A stretch of 39,649 bases of DNA from an uncultured Paraprevotella sp. (lineage in GTDB: Bacteria; Bacteroidota; Bacteroidia; Bacteroidales; Bacteroidaceae), in contig CALULT010000028.1 in NCBI GenBank assembly GCA_944321565.1, forward strand, positions 1-39,649, written 5' to 3'. Within the stretch, counting starts at the first letter, position 1, and each line of letters opens with the position of its first letter. This document shows positions 1-8,310 of this stretch, one piece after another. The notes under the pieces are model-generated. The model did no database searches. It was not told the origin of the DNA and saw nothing but the letters and a program-made list of their open reading frames with translations. The translations under genes and the position numbers were made by a program.

Positions 1-684
1 GGCCTCATGCGCTACCTGTCCAAGTTCTTCACGCAGGAGAATTTGGAGAGGGTGACGAAGATGTACCATCTTGGCAGCACCCGTAGGGGCGAGATTATCT
101 ACCCGCAGATAGACCGTGGCGGAATGTGCCGAACTGGCAAGGTCATGGCTTACGGCGATGATGGCCACCGAATCAAGCGGAGCGAATGCGATGCCGTGGA
201 TTGGCTTCATGCCCGGCTGATGAGGCAGCAAGGCAAGGCCGCGTCCGACTACCATTTGCGGCAATGCCTGTTTGGCGAACATCTTCTTCCAAAGCGTCCG
301 GACACCATCGTGTGTGTCGTGGAGGGCGAGAAGTCGGCGGTTATCGCTTCGCTTGTGTTCCCGCAATATGTGTGGGTGGCCACGGGCGGGAAATATGGCC
401 TTTCTCCGAGAATGTGCAAGTCATTGGCCGGGCGGGACGTGTTGGTTTATGCGGACGCGGATGCCGTGGGTGAATGGGGCGAAAAAATCCAATCGCTTAC
501 CTTTTGCCGGAGCATCCATCTGTCCGATTGGGCTAAGGATGAACCGCAGGGCAGTAAGCGTGACATCTCCGACCTCATTATGAATGAGCGCAAGCCGCTC
601 GGCAAGCCAACCACGATAGGCGACATTTGCCAATGGATGGCGGAATTGGGCATACCGAAAGGACGTATCACTTTTAATATTTGA
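1..684 (+). CDS. TOPRIM-domain (DUF6371-like) mobile-element protein, 5'-truncated by window edge
   Basis: The frame is open to the left edge of the window (two sense codons precede the first visible ATG at 7), so the true start probably lies outside. The 225 visible residues contain a TOPRIM-like core: VVEGEKSA with Glu106, then VLVYADADAVG with Asp150 and Asp152, numbered from the ATG at 7. TOPRIM acidic residues bind metal in primases and topoisomerases. The layout matches the DUF6371 proteins common on Bacteroides conjugative and mobilizable elements, which usually carry an N-terminal zinc-finger-like part that would be outside this window. A primase-like role in element replication is an inference. 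It is followed by small genes of unknown function in the same direction and by a tRNA junction, which supports a mobile-element origin. Family assignment is by recall, not by search. Confidence 0.7.
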   Translation, partial: GLMRYLSKFFTQENLERVTKMYHLGSTRRGEIIYPQIDRGGMCRTGKVMAYGDDGHRIKRSECDAVDWLHARLMRQQGKAASDYHLRQCLFGEHLLPKRPDTIVCVVEGEKSAVIASLVFPQYVWVATGGKYGLSPRMCKSLAGRDVLVYADADAVGEWGEKIQSLTFCRSIHLSDWAKDEPQGSKRDISDLIMNERKPLGKPTTIGDICQWMAELGIPKGRITFNI

Positions 685-796
685 TGCTATGGGAGTAGAA
701 AGAGAATTGGCAAGTGTAACCCCCGGATAGAGTTTACTCTTTTGGCGGTGAACGAGCAAAAACAACTATTTTATTAACCATTTAATTTTTTTGACT

Positions 797-1402
797 ATGG
801 AAGAGATTAAGAAAAACGGATTGGAAAGGGTGGTTAATCGCCACCGGGACAATGTGGGCAAAATTCAGTCCATCGTAACTAACATGGTTGAAGTCGGTTT
901 TGACTTCGCTACGGAAGAATTGAGGGACTTGTCTTCTTCGCGTGACAAGTTGCACAAACAAGCAGAGGCAATGGCCAAGAAAGAATCCTCACGTCTGAAA
1001 ATCACATTCCGGCGTAATGCTGACTATGTTGAAACCTTGGAGCATCTTAACCATGCCATACGTGAGAATGCGCAGGCGTTGAGCTGGGTGTTGTTGTATC
1101 ACACGCAGACCCCGCTGGAGGTTTCAGCGTTTGAAGTGACGGATGGCGTGGTACGCCTTTCTTCCCGTTGGCTGGAGGAAAAGGAACAGGAATACACCAT
1201 CCTGCCCACAGACCGCAGGGAACAGGCTAAACGGCTCGTGAATAATGTCCGGCAAGCCATTGAGGAACTCAACGCATTTGTCGCCGACAACCGCTTTTTT
1301 GGCAAGGGCATTTCTTCATCGGACGATGACCGCAGGTGCTTGTGCTGGATTGACGGGAACGGAGATTTTCACGAAGAAACGGAAAATTATGAATTTATCT
1401 AA
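797..1402 (+). CDS. Hypothetical protein of the mobile element
   Basis: I do not recognise this 201-residue protein. A TTG six bases upstream is in frame, but the ATG at 797 is the more likely start. The preceding stretch is AT-rich without a Shine-Dalgarno sequence, as is normal in Bacteroidetes. It is soluble and charged: a long predicted helical part (residues about 1-95, rich in Glu, Lys and Arg) is followed by a mixed region and an acidic C-terminus. No signal peptide, membrane segment or catalytic motif is visible. The next gene starts 12 bases after its stop, so the two are probably co-transcribed. Confidence 0.75.
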   Translation: MEEIKKNGLERVVNRHRDNVGKIQSIVTNMVEVGFDFATEELRDLSSSRDKLHKQAEAMAKKESSRLKITFRRNADYVETLEHLNHAIRENAQALSWVLLYHTQTPLEVSAFEVTDGVVRLSSRWLEEKEQEYTILPTDRREQAKRLVNNVRQAIEELNAFVADNRFFGKGISSSDDDRRCLCWIDGNGDFHEETENYEFI

Positions 1403-1414
1403 GGGGATAGAAGT

Positions 1415-1678
1415 ATGACGAACGAGGAAAGAAGAATGTTTGAAGCTTTCCAGCGGAAGCTGAACGAAAACCCGGTCAACAGGTTGAATTTCTTTGCCGG
1501 GGTAAGAGAAAAGTGTTTGGTGGCAAACAATCCATACGAGCAATGGGTGTTGCAATCGGAGTACGAGAACGAGGCCATTTGCAAGCATCTCGGCATTGAG
1601 TACCACAAAGAGGACTTTGCGGTGTCAGGTGAGGAACTTGCCAAGGAATGGGCGAGCGGCTTGCCTGATATGGATTAA
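1415..1678 (+). CDS. Small hypothetical protein (87 aa)
   Basis: This is an 87-residue acidic protein starting at an ATG 12 bases after the previous stop, in the same direction. It has no membrane segment or signal peptide and I do not recognise a family. The regular spacing, sensible amino-acid composition and Bacteroidetes-like codon use argue that it is a real gene. It is likely accessory cargo or a maintenance factor of the element; no function can be assigned. Confidence 0.65.
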   Translation: MTNEERRMFEAFQRKLNENPVNRLNFFAGVREKCLVANNPYEQWVLQSEYENEAICKHLGIEYHKEDFAVSGEELAKEWASGLPDMD

Positions 1679-1757
1679 CAAGTGAATCCGGACGGGCTTG
1701 CCTTGTGGAGAACCCGTCCGGTTATCTGTAAACAACAGGATTTTAACAGAATGAGAT

Positions 1758-2111
1758 ATGAAGTTTGAAAAAGGAAAATCAGGAAACCCCAAAGGCAGAC
1801 CGAAAGGGGCAAAGGGGAAAGCCACGACCGACCTAAAAACGTGGGTGGCAGAAATCCTTGACGGCGGGCGTGAAAAGTTTGAAAAAGCTTTGAACTGTGT
1901 GCCGCCACAGGATTATATCAAAACATTCATGGGGTTGCTCAACTATTCGCTCCCCAAGCTGCAAAGCATGTCGCCGGGTGAAATGCTCGATGCGGAATTC
2001 AAGAAGCTGGAGGAGCTTTTAGAGAACGCATCCGATGAAGTGCTGGATAAGATTGTTGAACGTATAAACAGACTGAAAGATGAGGCAGGAAGAACGAAAG
2101 CGGAAGATTAA
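1758..2111 (+). CDS. DUF5681-type protein
   Basis: The N-terminus FEKGKSGNPKGRPKG (residues 3-17) is the hallmark Gly/Lys/Pro motif of the DUF5681 family, found on phages and integrated elements and often near terminase or mobilization genes. The remainder of the 117 residues is helical and ends in a highly charged segment. The basic N-terminus suggests nucleic-acid binding, but this is inference. The last 32 bases overlap the start of the next gene in another frame, indicating translational coupling. It supports assignment of the left end of the window to a mobile element. Confidence 0.7.
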   Translation: MKFEKGKSGNPKGRPKGAKGKATTDLKTWVAEILDGGREKFEKALNCVPPQDYIKTFMGLLNYSLPKLQSMSPGEMLDAEFKKLEELLENASDEVLDKIVERINRLKDEAGRTKAED

Positions 2112-2367
2112 CGCCATACTTGGCGAGGTGCGAGCAAACAAGCCGTGTTACTTCATTCTGTACACGGTGCAAGACGGTGAAATCATCATCCTTGACGGTC
2201 ATAAGAGTTACCCCACGGATGACGGCAATCATCCTGATTTGATTTGGGGCGATGCCATGGCGGAACTCCGGCCTAATGAGGAAGTAATCGCCAAGTTTGA
2301 GAAAGACGGGATAGGTTGGGACAAGGCCAATGAAATCAGGGAGCGGCTTCTAAGCGAAAACCAATAA
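2080..2367 (+). CDS. Small hypothetical protein overlapping the DUF5681 gene
   Basis: A 95-residue protein starts at an ATG inside the 3' end of the preceding gene (32-base overlap, different frame). The first ten residues are very basic; the rest is mixed alpha/beta-like and ends in a charged helix. I recognise no domain. It is the last gene before the tRNA junction, with about 250 non-coding bases after it. A later start is possible, but no other in-frame ATG near the N-terminus would give a convincing product. Confidence 0.55.
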   Translation: MRQEERKRKINAILGEVRANKPCYFILYTVQDGEIIILDGHKSYPTDDGNHPDLIWGDAMAELRPNEEVIAKFEKDGIGWDKANEIRERLLSENQ

Positions 2368-2427
2368 GGAGGATTAACGGGAAATAAGGAAGTCGCTCGA
2401 ATGGGCGTAAAATCCAAAAAGAAATCG

Positions 2428-2435
2428 TATCTTTG
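2428..2435 (+). promoter_or_regulatory. Orphan Bacteroidetes -7 box (TATCTTTG)
   Basis: TATCTTTG matches the TAnnTTTG -7 consensus exactly, but no TTTG sits at the usual distance upstream. No rightward gene follows; a hairpin and T-run appear about 45-70 bases downstream, so it could drive a short RNA. Confidence 0.35.
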
Positions 2436-2479
2436 TGCCGAAATGCCATAAGGTATTTTTAATCGCAATGAAGGTCGTT

Positions 2480-2512
2480 TTGCCAAGTGTGGCAAGCGGC
2501 CTTTTTTGCCAC
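2480..2512 (+). terminator. Hairpin with T-run near element end
   Basis: TTGCCA (2480-2485) can pair with TGGCAA (2490-2495) across a 4-base loop. Alternatively GTGGCAA (2489-2495) can pair with TTGCCAC (2506-2512). A run of six T at 2502-2507 follows GCGGCC. The two hairpins are mutually exclusive because they share 2490-2495. It is likely a terminator for the rightward small genes or for a short RNA started at 2428. Confidence 0.45.
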
Positions 2513-2536
2513 CTCATATCGCTATAATCCGAATGA

Positions 2537-2554
2537 AGTCGCATTTTAGTCGCA
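2537..2554. repeat. Tandem AGTCGCA motif next to the tRNA junction
   Basis: AGTCGCA occurs at 2537-2543 and 2548-2554, 11 bases apart (one helical turn), with a related AGTCGC at 2391-2396. Direct repeats this close to a tRNA-borne attachment site could be recombinase arm sites; that role is inferred. Confidence 0.35.
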
Positions 2555-2614
2555 CGAAAGCATAGAGGTAATTTTGCAACTATCTAATTATCTGCTGGTT
2601 GCCAATCTATAATG

Positions 2615-2686
2615 TACCCCCGCCGGGAATCGAACCCGGATTGGCGGTTTAGGAAACCGTAGTTCTATCCATTGAACTACAGGGGC
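2615..2686 (-). tRNA. tRNA-Arg (anticodon CCT)
   Basis: Read on the minus strand, this folds into a full cloverleaf. The 7-bp acceptor stem runs 2686-2680 with 2622-2616, including two G.T wobble pairs. The D arm is GTTC/GAAC. The anticodon loop TTCCTAA has anticodon CCT. The T arm is CCGGG-TTCGATT-CCCGG and the discriminator base is A. CCA is not encoded. The 3' end faces the mobile-element genes to the left, the usual geometry for site-specific integration into a tRNA 3' end. Confidence 0.93.
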
Positions 2687-2704
2687 ATCTCGGTCTTCAA
2701 TTTG

Positions 2705-2712
2705 CAAAGTTA
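2705..2712 (-). promoter_or_regulatory. -7 box of the tRNA-Arg gene
   Basis: On the minus strand TAACTTTG lies about 19 bases before the first tRNA base and matches TAnnTTTG. A clear -33 TTTG is not seen at the expected spacing. Confidence 0.5.
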
Positions 2713-2885
2713 ATGGTTTCTGTTGAAAAAGGCGAGTGGTTAACAGAAAACTTTTTGATGAAAGCGTTTTTTTATGAATGAGGAAGCTGTTTTATTTATA
2801 GGAGTAGCATGGACTGTTTCTTTTGTGGGGGGATTGTAAAAAGACGGGGAGTGCATATCTGGCAGAAATTTTCAAAAAGCGTACT
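2713..2885. other. Intergenic stretch, no feature recognised
   Basis: AT-rich spacer between the tRNA promoter and the pyrH terminator. No convincing ORF, repeat or structured RNA was seen. Confidence 0.5.
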
Positions 2886-2919
2886 AAAAAAGGCTAGGTC
2901 TCGCGACTTCGCCTTTTTT
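2886..2919 (-). terminator. Intrinsic terminator downstream of pyrH
   Basis: The perfect 9-base inverted repeat AAAAAAGGC (2886-2894) / GCCTTTTTT (2911-2919) surrounds a smaller GTC/GAC hairpin. It lies 33 bases beyond the pyrH stop and is symmetrical, so it could work on both strands. Confidence 0.8.
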
Positions 2920-2952
2920 GAAAGAACGTCCGTAATTCTAATATTTTGGGAA

Positions 2953-3663
2953 TCAAATGCGTACTAACGTCCCGATATCCTCGCCTTCCATCACCCGTTT
3001 CAGGTTGCCATAGACATCCATGTTGAAGACATAGATGGGCAGGTTGTTTTCCTTGCACATGGTAGTGGCAGTGAGATCCATCACTTTCAGGCCGCGGTTG
3101 TAAATCTCGTCGTAAGTGATTTCCTTGAACTTGGTGGCCGTGGGGTCTTTCTCGGGATCGGCCGTATAAACCCCGTCCACGCGAGTGCCTTTGAGCATCA
3201 CGTCGGCCTCTATCTCGATGCCGCGCAACGAAGAACCCGTGTCCGTGGTGAAATAAGGATTGCCCGTGCCCGCGCTCATGATGACCACCTCGCCGGCCTC
3301 CAGGCATTCGATGGCCTTCCACTTGCTGTAGAACTCACCTATCGGTTCCATGCGGATGGCCGTCAACACACGGCTCTTCACACCAATAGCCCCCAGCGCA
3401 CTGCTCAATCCGAGGGAATTGATGACCGTGGCACACATGCCCATTTGGTCGCCCTTCACGCGGTCGAAACCCTTCCCGGCCCCGCTCAACCCGCGGAAGA
3501 TGTTGCCGCCGCCGATGACGATGCCGACCTGCACTCCCATGTCGTGCACCTCCTTGATTTGCTGTGCATACTCGGCCAGACGCTTTTCGTCGATGCCGTA
3601 ACGCTGTTCGCCCATAAGGCTCTCCCCGCTCAGCTTGAGGAGAATCCGTTTGAATTTAACCAT
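2953..3663 (-). CDS. pyrH: UMP kinase
   Basis: A 236-residue amino-acid-kinase-fold protein that phosphorylates UMP to UDP in cytosolic pyrimidine nucleotide synthesis. The N-terminus KRILLKLSGESLMG, the glycine-rich VIGGGNIFRG and the GTGNPYFTTDT motif are classical UMP kinase signatures. Length equals the usual bacterial form. The start is the ATG at 3663; the frame runs open further upstream but that part overlaps birA. It lies 25 bases after birA and is the last gene of a long leftward run, closed by a strong terminator. The usual partner frr is not adjacent here. Confidence 0.96.
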   Translation of the reverse strand: MVKFKRILLKLSGESLMGEQRYGIDEKRLAEYAQQIKEVHDMGVQVGIVIGGGNIFRGLSGAGKGFDRVKGDQMGMCATVINSLGLSSALGAIGVKSRVLTAIRMEPIGEFYSKWKAIECLEAGEVVIMSAGTGNPYFTTDTGSSLRGIEIEADVMLKGTRVDGVYTADPEKDPTATKFKEITYDEIYNRGLKVMDLTATTMCKENNLPIYVFNMDVYGNLKRVMEGEDIGTLVRI

Positions 3664-3688
3664 AATGATATACTTTTTTCTGCTTGTC

Positions 3689-4486
3689 TCAAACTTCCAA
3701 TGCCGGGCCATCCCCGTCCGCAGGCAACAGGAAACGCACTTCCTTGAAGGCGTAACGGCGCAATCGGCCTTCCCTGTCCGCCAGAAGCAGATGTCCCGAA
3801 GGCTCCACGCCCCGGATTTCCGCCTCGAAAATTCCCCCGCCGTCCTCGTAAGCATGGAAACCCGCGCGCCGGTAGAGGCGTTCCGCATAACGCCGCGCGA
3901 TGCCGTCTTCCCCGCCTGTGCCGACAGCACGGAAATTCTCTTTGAAACGCCGGACAATCCCGGCCAGGATGAACACCGTCTCGTGCACCATCCCCGTAAT
4001 CTGCCGCAGCGACACGGGATTGGGCGCATCGCCCCTGAACTCCGTCTGGTTCACGTTCAGCCCCACGCCGACGACGCACTCCTCGATGCACTTCCCCTGC
4101 AGGGCATTCTCGATGAGCATGCCACACACCTTGCGGTCGTGCCAATAGATGTCGTTCGGCCACTTGATGCTGAATCCCTCCGCATACCCCGAAAGCGTCT
4201 CGCAGACCGCCAAGGCGATAGCCTGCGAAAGGACAAACTGCCGAAGGGCTTCCACGCCGCGCGGATGGCACTTCAGGCTGAAAAGCAGATTGCTGCCCGC
4301 CTCGGATTCCCACACATGCCCGGCTTGCCCGCGCCCCGCCGTCTGGAACTCGGCCGTGACCAGCGTCATTTCCTTCGGACAGACCGGACGGTAATGTTTC
4401 AGGAAATTATTGGTGGAATCAACGGATGCGAGCCGCACCCATTCGAACCACGGCGAATCGTCCAATGTATAAAGTGAATTTTCCAT
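3689..4486 (-). CDS. birA: Biotin--[acetyl-CoA-carboxylase] ligase, monofunctional
   Basis: A 265-residue biotin protein ligase. It makes biotinyl-AMP and attaches biotin to the carboxyl carrier protein of acyl-CoA carboxylases. Visible motifs are GRGQAGHVWES (biotin/ATP-binding loop, GRGRxGR-like), KWPNDIYW and KVCGMLIE. There is no N-terminal winged-helix domain, so it is the single-function type and not a repressor. The start ATG at 4486 follows the yraN stop by 25 bases. An open frame extends upstream but would overlap yraN and has no homology I recognise. Confidence 0.93.
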   Translation of the reverse strand: MENSLYTLDDSPWFEWVRLASVDSTNNFLKHYRPVCPKEMTLVTAEFQTAGRGQAGHVWESEAGSNLLFSLKCHPRGVEALRQFVLSQAIALAVCETLSGYAEGFSIKWPNDIYWHDRKVCGMLIENALQGKCIEECVVGVGLNVNQTEFRGDAPNPVSLRQITGMVHETVFILAGIVRRFKENFRAVGTGGEDGIARRYAERLYRRAGFHAYEDGGGIFEAEIRGVEPSGHLLLADREGRLRRYAFKEVRFLLPADGDGPALEV

Positions 4487-4511
4487 ATCTGCTTCCTTTT
4501 TCAACAACCAT

Positions 4512-4877
4512 TCAGCACAATGACGGGCGGAAGGCATCCTCGAAATGTTCAACCCTCGCCCCGCCCTCTCCGGCCACAACCGTGACGAGGTCGAAACGCA
4601 CCGGGAGGTCGAGGGCATAACGGCGCACGTAGGCATCCGCCACACTGACGATGTGGCGCATCTTCTCGGGTGTGAGTGCCTCTTCCGGATTGCCGTAAAG
4701 CGTATTCCGGCGGGTTTTCACTTCCACAAAGACCAAAGTGCGGGCCTTTTCCGCCACGATGTCCACTTCCCAACGGCCGCACCGCCAGTTGCGATGACGG
4801 ATGGCATAGCCCTTCGCCAACAAGTGCGCCACGGCCAAGTCCTCGCCATACAGCCCCAGTTCGTTATGCTCCGCCAT
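4512..4877 (-). CDS. yraN: YraN family (UPF0102) nuclease-fold protein
   Basis: A 121-residue protein of the UPF0102 family, with a restriction-endonuclease-like fold. Motifs are the N-terminal GxxGEDLAVAHLLAKGY helix, RNWRCGRWEVDIVA and FVEVKTR, giving the D...ExK pattern typical of PD-(D/E)xK enzymes. Its biochemical role is not settled in the family; a link to DNA processing or recombination has been suggested. It sits between cysS and birA with short gaps, so it is part of the same operon. Confidence 0.92.
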   Translation of the reverse strand: MAEHNELGLYGEDLAVAHLLAKGYAIRHRNWRCGRWEVDIVAEKARTLVFVEVKTRRNTLYGNPEEALTPEKMRHIVSVADAYVRRYALDLPVRFDLVTVVAGEGGARVEHFEDAFRPSLC

Positions 4878-4910
4878 GCCTCTATTCCTTTATTCGCCTA
4901 CGCCAAAGCC

Positions 4911-6398
4911 TCAACGGTTCAACCGCCAGGTGAACCCGTCCTTGGTGTCCTTCACCTCGAAACCCAGCGCGGCCAGGTTGTCGCGAATCTTGTCGCTCGT
5001 GGCCCAATCCTTGTTGGCCTTGGCTGCCATGCGCTGCTCCAGCAACATGTCCACCACCTTGCCAAAGGCTTCTTCGCGCGCCCCTTCGTTGCCGCCCTCT
5101 TCTTTCAGGCCGAGAATATCGAAGGCGAAAGTGCGGAACACGTCCGCCAACGCTTCCAATGCCTCGCGCCCGATAGTGGCTTTCCTGTCGATGACCGAAT
5201 TGATGACGCGGCAAGCATCAAACAAGTGGCTGATGACGATGGGCGAGTTCAGGTCGTCGTTCATGGCCTCATAGCATTTGGCACGCAACTCGTCCACGTA
5301 GGCCATGCCCACGCTGCCCTCGCCGTCCGCCGGCACGATGCGTTTCAAGTTGGCCACGCCCTCCATCAGCCGCGCCAGCCCCTTCTCGCTGGCCTGCAAG
5401 GCCTCGTTGCTGAAGTCCACCGTGCTGCGGTAGTGTGCCTGGAGAATGAAGAAACGGATGGTCATCGGGCTGTAGGCCTGCGCCAGGCTCTCGTGTTCAC
5501 CCGAAAAGAACTGCGCCAACGTGATGAAGTTGCCCAAGCTCTTCCCCATCTTCTGCCCGTTGATGGTAATCATGTTGTTGTGCATCCAGTAGCGCACCAT
5601 GTCGCTGCCCTGGCTGGCCACGGCCTGCGCGATCTCGCACTCATGGTGCGGGAAGACGAGGTCCATGCCGCCGCCGTGTATGTCGAAATGCTCGCCCAAG
5701 TACTTGCGCCCCATGGCCGTGCACTCACAGTGCCAACCGGGAAAACCGTCGCTCCACGGGCTGGGCCAGCGCATGATGTGTTCGGGCTGCGCACGTTTCC
5801 ACAGGGCGAAGTCCACTTGGTTGCGTTTTTCGCCCACACCGTCCAGTTCGCGGGAATTGTTAATGACATCCTCCAAGTTGCGCCCCGAGAGTTTGCCGTA
5901 ATGGTACTTCTTGTTGTATTTCTCCACATCGAAATACACACTGCCTTGGCTCTCATAGGCAAAGCCGTTGGCCAGGATTTGCTTCACCAGCTCAATTTGC
6001 TCGATGATGTGCCCCGACGCGCACGGCTCGATGCTGGGCGGCAGGACGTTAAGTTCCTGCATGGCCGCATGGAAACGGTTGGTGTAGTATTGCGCCACCT
6101 CCATCGGCTCCAGCTGCTCCAGCCGCGCCTTTTTGGCAATTTTGTCCTCACCCTCGTCCGCATCATGTTCCAAATGCCCCACATCGGTGATGTTGCGCAC
6201 GTAGCGCACCTTGTAACCAATGTGCCGCAGGTAGCGGAACAAAAGGTCGAAAGTGATGGCCGGGCGGGCATGCCCCAAATGGGCATCGCCATACACGGTC
6301 GGGCCGCACACATACATGCCGACACGTCCCGGCGTAATGGGTTCAAACTCTTCCTTCTTACGGGAAAGCGTATTGTAAATGCAAAGTTTCTGTTCCAT
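4911..6398 (-). CDS. cysS: Cysteinyl-tRNA synthetase
   Basis: A 495-residue class I aminoacyl-tRNA synthetase that charges tRNA-Cys. Motifs are [16 protein letters not shown] (HIGH box at His40-His43; zinc ligand Cys31), WHCECTAMG and [10 protein letters not shown] (remaining zinc ligands), and KMGKS (282-286; the KMSKS loop). The C-terminal helical anticodon-binding part is complete and the length is typical. It is 12 bases downstream of ispG and 33 upstream of yraN, consistent with one operon. Confidence 0.97.
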   Translation of the reverse strand: MEQKLCIYNTLSRKKEEFEPITPGRVGMYVCGPTVYGDAHLGHARPAITFDLLFRYLRHIGYKVRYVRNITDVGHLEHDADEGEDKIAKKARLEQLEPMEVAQYYTNRFHAAMQELNVLPPSIEPCASGHIIEQIELVKQILANGFAYESQGSVYFDVEKYNKKYHYGKLSGRNLEDVINNSRELDGVGEKRNQVDFALWKRAQPEHIMRWPSPWSDGFPGWHCECTAMGRKYLGEHFDIHGGGMDLVFPHHECEIAQAVASQGSDMVRYWMHNNMITINGQKMGKSLGNFITLAQFFSGEHESLAQAYSPMTIRFFILQAHYRSTVDFSNEALQASEKGLARLMEGVANLKRIVPADGEGSVGMAYVDELRAKCYEAMNDDLNSPIVISHLFDACRVINSVIDRKATIGREALEALADVFRTFAFDILGLKEEGGNEGAREEAFGKVVDMLLEQRMAAKANKDWATSDKIRDNLAALGFEVKDTKDGFTWRLNR

Positions 6399-6410
6399 AA
6401 ATCCGAATGT

Positions 6411-8300
6411 TTAAATGTCCTTGGCTGGATATTCCGGGTCGTCGCCGTTCTCCCGGATGAGACGGAGCAAGCGTTCCACGGCCTCTTCCGCCGGGATGTT
6501 GCGCTCCACGCATGTCTTCTTTTTGTAAAGGCTCACCTTGCCCCGCGCCGCCCCCACGTAACCGTAGTCGGCATCGGCCATCTCGCCCGGGCCGTTGACG
6601 ATGCAGCCCATGACGGCGATTTTCAAACCTTTCAGGTGGCTCGTGGCCGCCTTGATGCGGGCGAGGGTATCCTGCAGGTCATAGAGCGTCCGGCCGCAGC
6701 CGGGACAAGCAATGTACTCCGTCTTCGACGTGCGCAGGCGCGCGGCCTGCAGGATGCCGAAAGCCGTCGCGTCAATGTCGCGGTGATCCAATGTCCCGTT
6801 ATTATACAAGTAAATGCCGTCGCAAAGCCCGTCGAAAAGCAACGCCCCCATGTCCGCCGCGCTCTCTATCTGGAAATCTTCCTTTTCTTCTTGGCTATGG
6901 GCATATTGCTGGAAGATGACGACCGGATTCTTCAGCCCTTCACGTGTCAGCTCATGGACGAGCGCGCGGTGCTCGCCCAAGCGGTTCCGGTGGCTGCTTT
7001 GGGAGATAATCACCACCTCGGGATGAAGCCTCAGGCAAGCGCGCACCTCTTCCGTCAACGCGCCGTAAGTCAGGAACAGGAATTTCAATTCCGCCCTGCA
7101 ATTTCCCAAAAATGGCAGCATGTTGTAGGGAAAAGCCGGATAAGTGCCCGCCTCGCCCATCCACACATCGGCATCCACGATGTAGTTTGCATTCTCGCGC
7201 CTCCCGACACGCGGCAGGCTACGTCCGCAATAAATGTAATCGGGTAGGAAATCAGTCTGTGCCCGGAACTCCCTCATCCGCCCGCCTATGACCAGATCCA
7301 TACGGTCGGCCACCACGACAGGCACGTTGTCCCCGCCGATATTGCCCACGGCCACCGTCGGCCTCCGCACGGGACGCAACCAGTCGAAACCTTCAGCCGC
7401 CATGCCGGGAATCATCATCGCCCCATCACGACGGGCGATGTAGTCCACCAGCTTGTGCGCCACGGGAATCTCGGCTTCTGGCGCCTCGCTCAACGACACG
7501 CGCACCGTGTCGCCCAGCCCGTCGGCCAACAACGCGCCGATGCCCACGGCACTCTTGATGCGCCCGTCCTCGCCGTTGCCGGCCTCGGTCACGCCCAAAT
7601 GAAGAGGGAATGCCATGCCCTCGCGCTCCATCGCATCGACCAACAGGCGGACGCTCCGCACCATCACCACCGTGTTGCTGGCCTTGATGGATACCACCAC
7701 ATCCGTGAACCGCTCGCGGACGCAAATCCGCAAGAACTCCATGCAACTCTCCACGATGCCTTCGGGCGTGTCGCCGTAACGGCTCATGATGCGGTCAGAG
7801 AGCGACCCGTGGTTCACCCCGATACGGATGGCCGTGTGGTGCGCGCGGCAAATATTCAGGAAAGGCACAAAGCGCGCTTCCAGCCTCTCCAACTCCCCGG
7901 CATACTCCTCGTCGGTGTATTCCAAATGCTTGAACGTGCGAGCCGGGTCAACGTAGTTCCCCGGGTTGATGCGCACCTTCTCGGCATAGAGTGCCGCCAC
8001 CTCGGCCACGCGCGGATTGAAATGCACATCGGCCACCAGCGGCACAGTGCACCCGGCAGCGCGCACCCCCGCATTGATGTTGCGCAGGTTCTCCGCCTCG
8101 CGCACCCCCTGCGTGGTCAGCCGGACGTATTCCCCGCCCGCCCCGGCGATGCGCAGCGTCTGGGCCACGCTCGCCTCGGTGTCCAGCGTGGACGTGTCCG
8201 TCATGCTCTGCAGCCGAATGGGATTCTTCCCCCCCAACGGTGTGCCACCGACCTGCACTTCCACGGTCTCCCTGCGGCGGTAATTGAACAAATCCATCAT
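6411..8300 (-). CDS. ispG: 4-hydroxy-3-methylbut-2-en-1-yl diphosphate synthase, long Bacteroidetes form
   Basis: This iron-sulfur enzyme converts MEcPP to HMBPP in the MEP isoprenoid pathway. At about 629 residues it is much longer than the roughly 370-residue E. coli form, because it carries the extra central domain seen in Bacteroidetes, Chlamydia and plants. The N-terminal TIM barrel opens with VEVQVGGTPLGGKNPIRLQS. The C-terminal [4Fe-4S] part has CPGCGRTLYD and MGCIVNGPGEMADADYG. Two consecutive ATGs at 8300 and 8297 are possible starts, 10-13 bases after the purE stop. Extension further upstream would run into purE. Confidence 0.95.
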   Translation of the reverse strand: MMDLFNYRRRETVEVQVGGTPLGGKNPIRLQSMTDTSTLDTEASVAQTLRIAGAGGEYVRLTTQGVREAENLRNINAGVRAAGCTVPLVADVHFNPRVAEVAALYAEKVRINPGNYVDPARTFKHLEYTDEEYAGELERLEARFVPFLNICRAHHTAIRIGVNHGSLSDRIMSRYGDTPEGIVESCMEFLRICVRERFTDVVVSIKASNTVVMVRSVRLLVDAMEREGMAFPLHLGVTEAGNGEDGRIKSAVGIGALLADGLGDTVRVSLSEAPEAEIPVAHKLVDYIARRDGAMMIPGMAAEGFDWLRPVRRPTVAVGNIGGDNVPVVVADRMDLVIGGRMREFRAQTDFLPDYIYCGRSLPRVGRRENANYIVDADVWMGEAGTYPAFPYNMLPFLGNCRAELKFLFLTYGALTEEVRACLRLHPEVVIISQSSHRNRLGEHRALVHELTREGLKNPVVIFQQYAHSQEEKEDFQIESAADMGALLFDGLCDGIYLYNNGTLDHRDIDATAFGILQAARLRTSKTEYIACPGCGRTLYDLQDTLARIKAATSHLKGLKIAVMGCIVNGPGEMADADYGYVGAARGKVSLYKKKTCVERNIPAEEAVERLLRLIRENGDDPEYPAKDI

Positions 8301-8310
8301 CCCCGCGACG

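Noticed and set aside
4545-7247. A 900-codon open frame on the plus strand
   Set aside because: It lies antisense to yraN, cysS and ispG, which have clear motifs; its own translation is His/Ala/Arg-rich with no recognisable domain.
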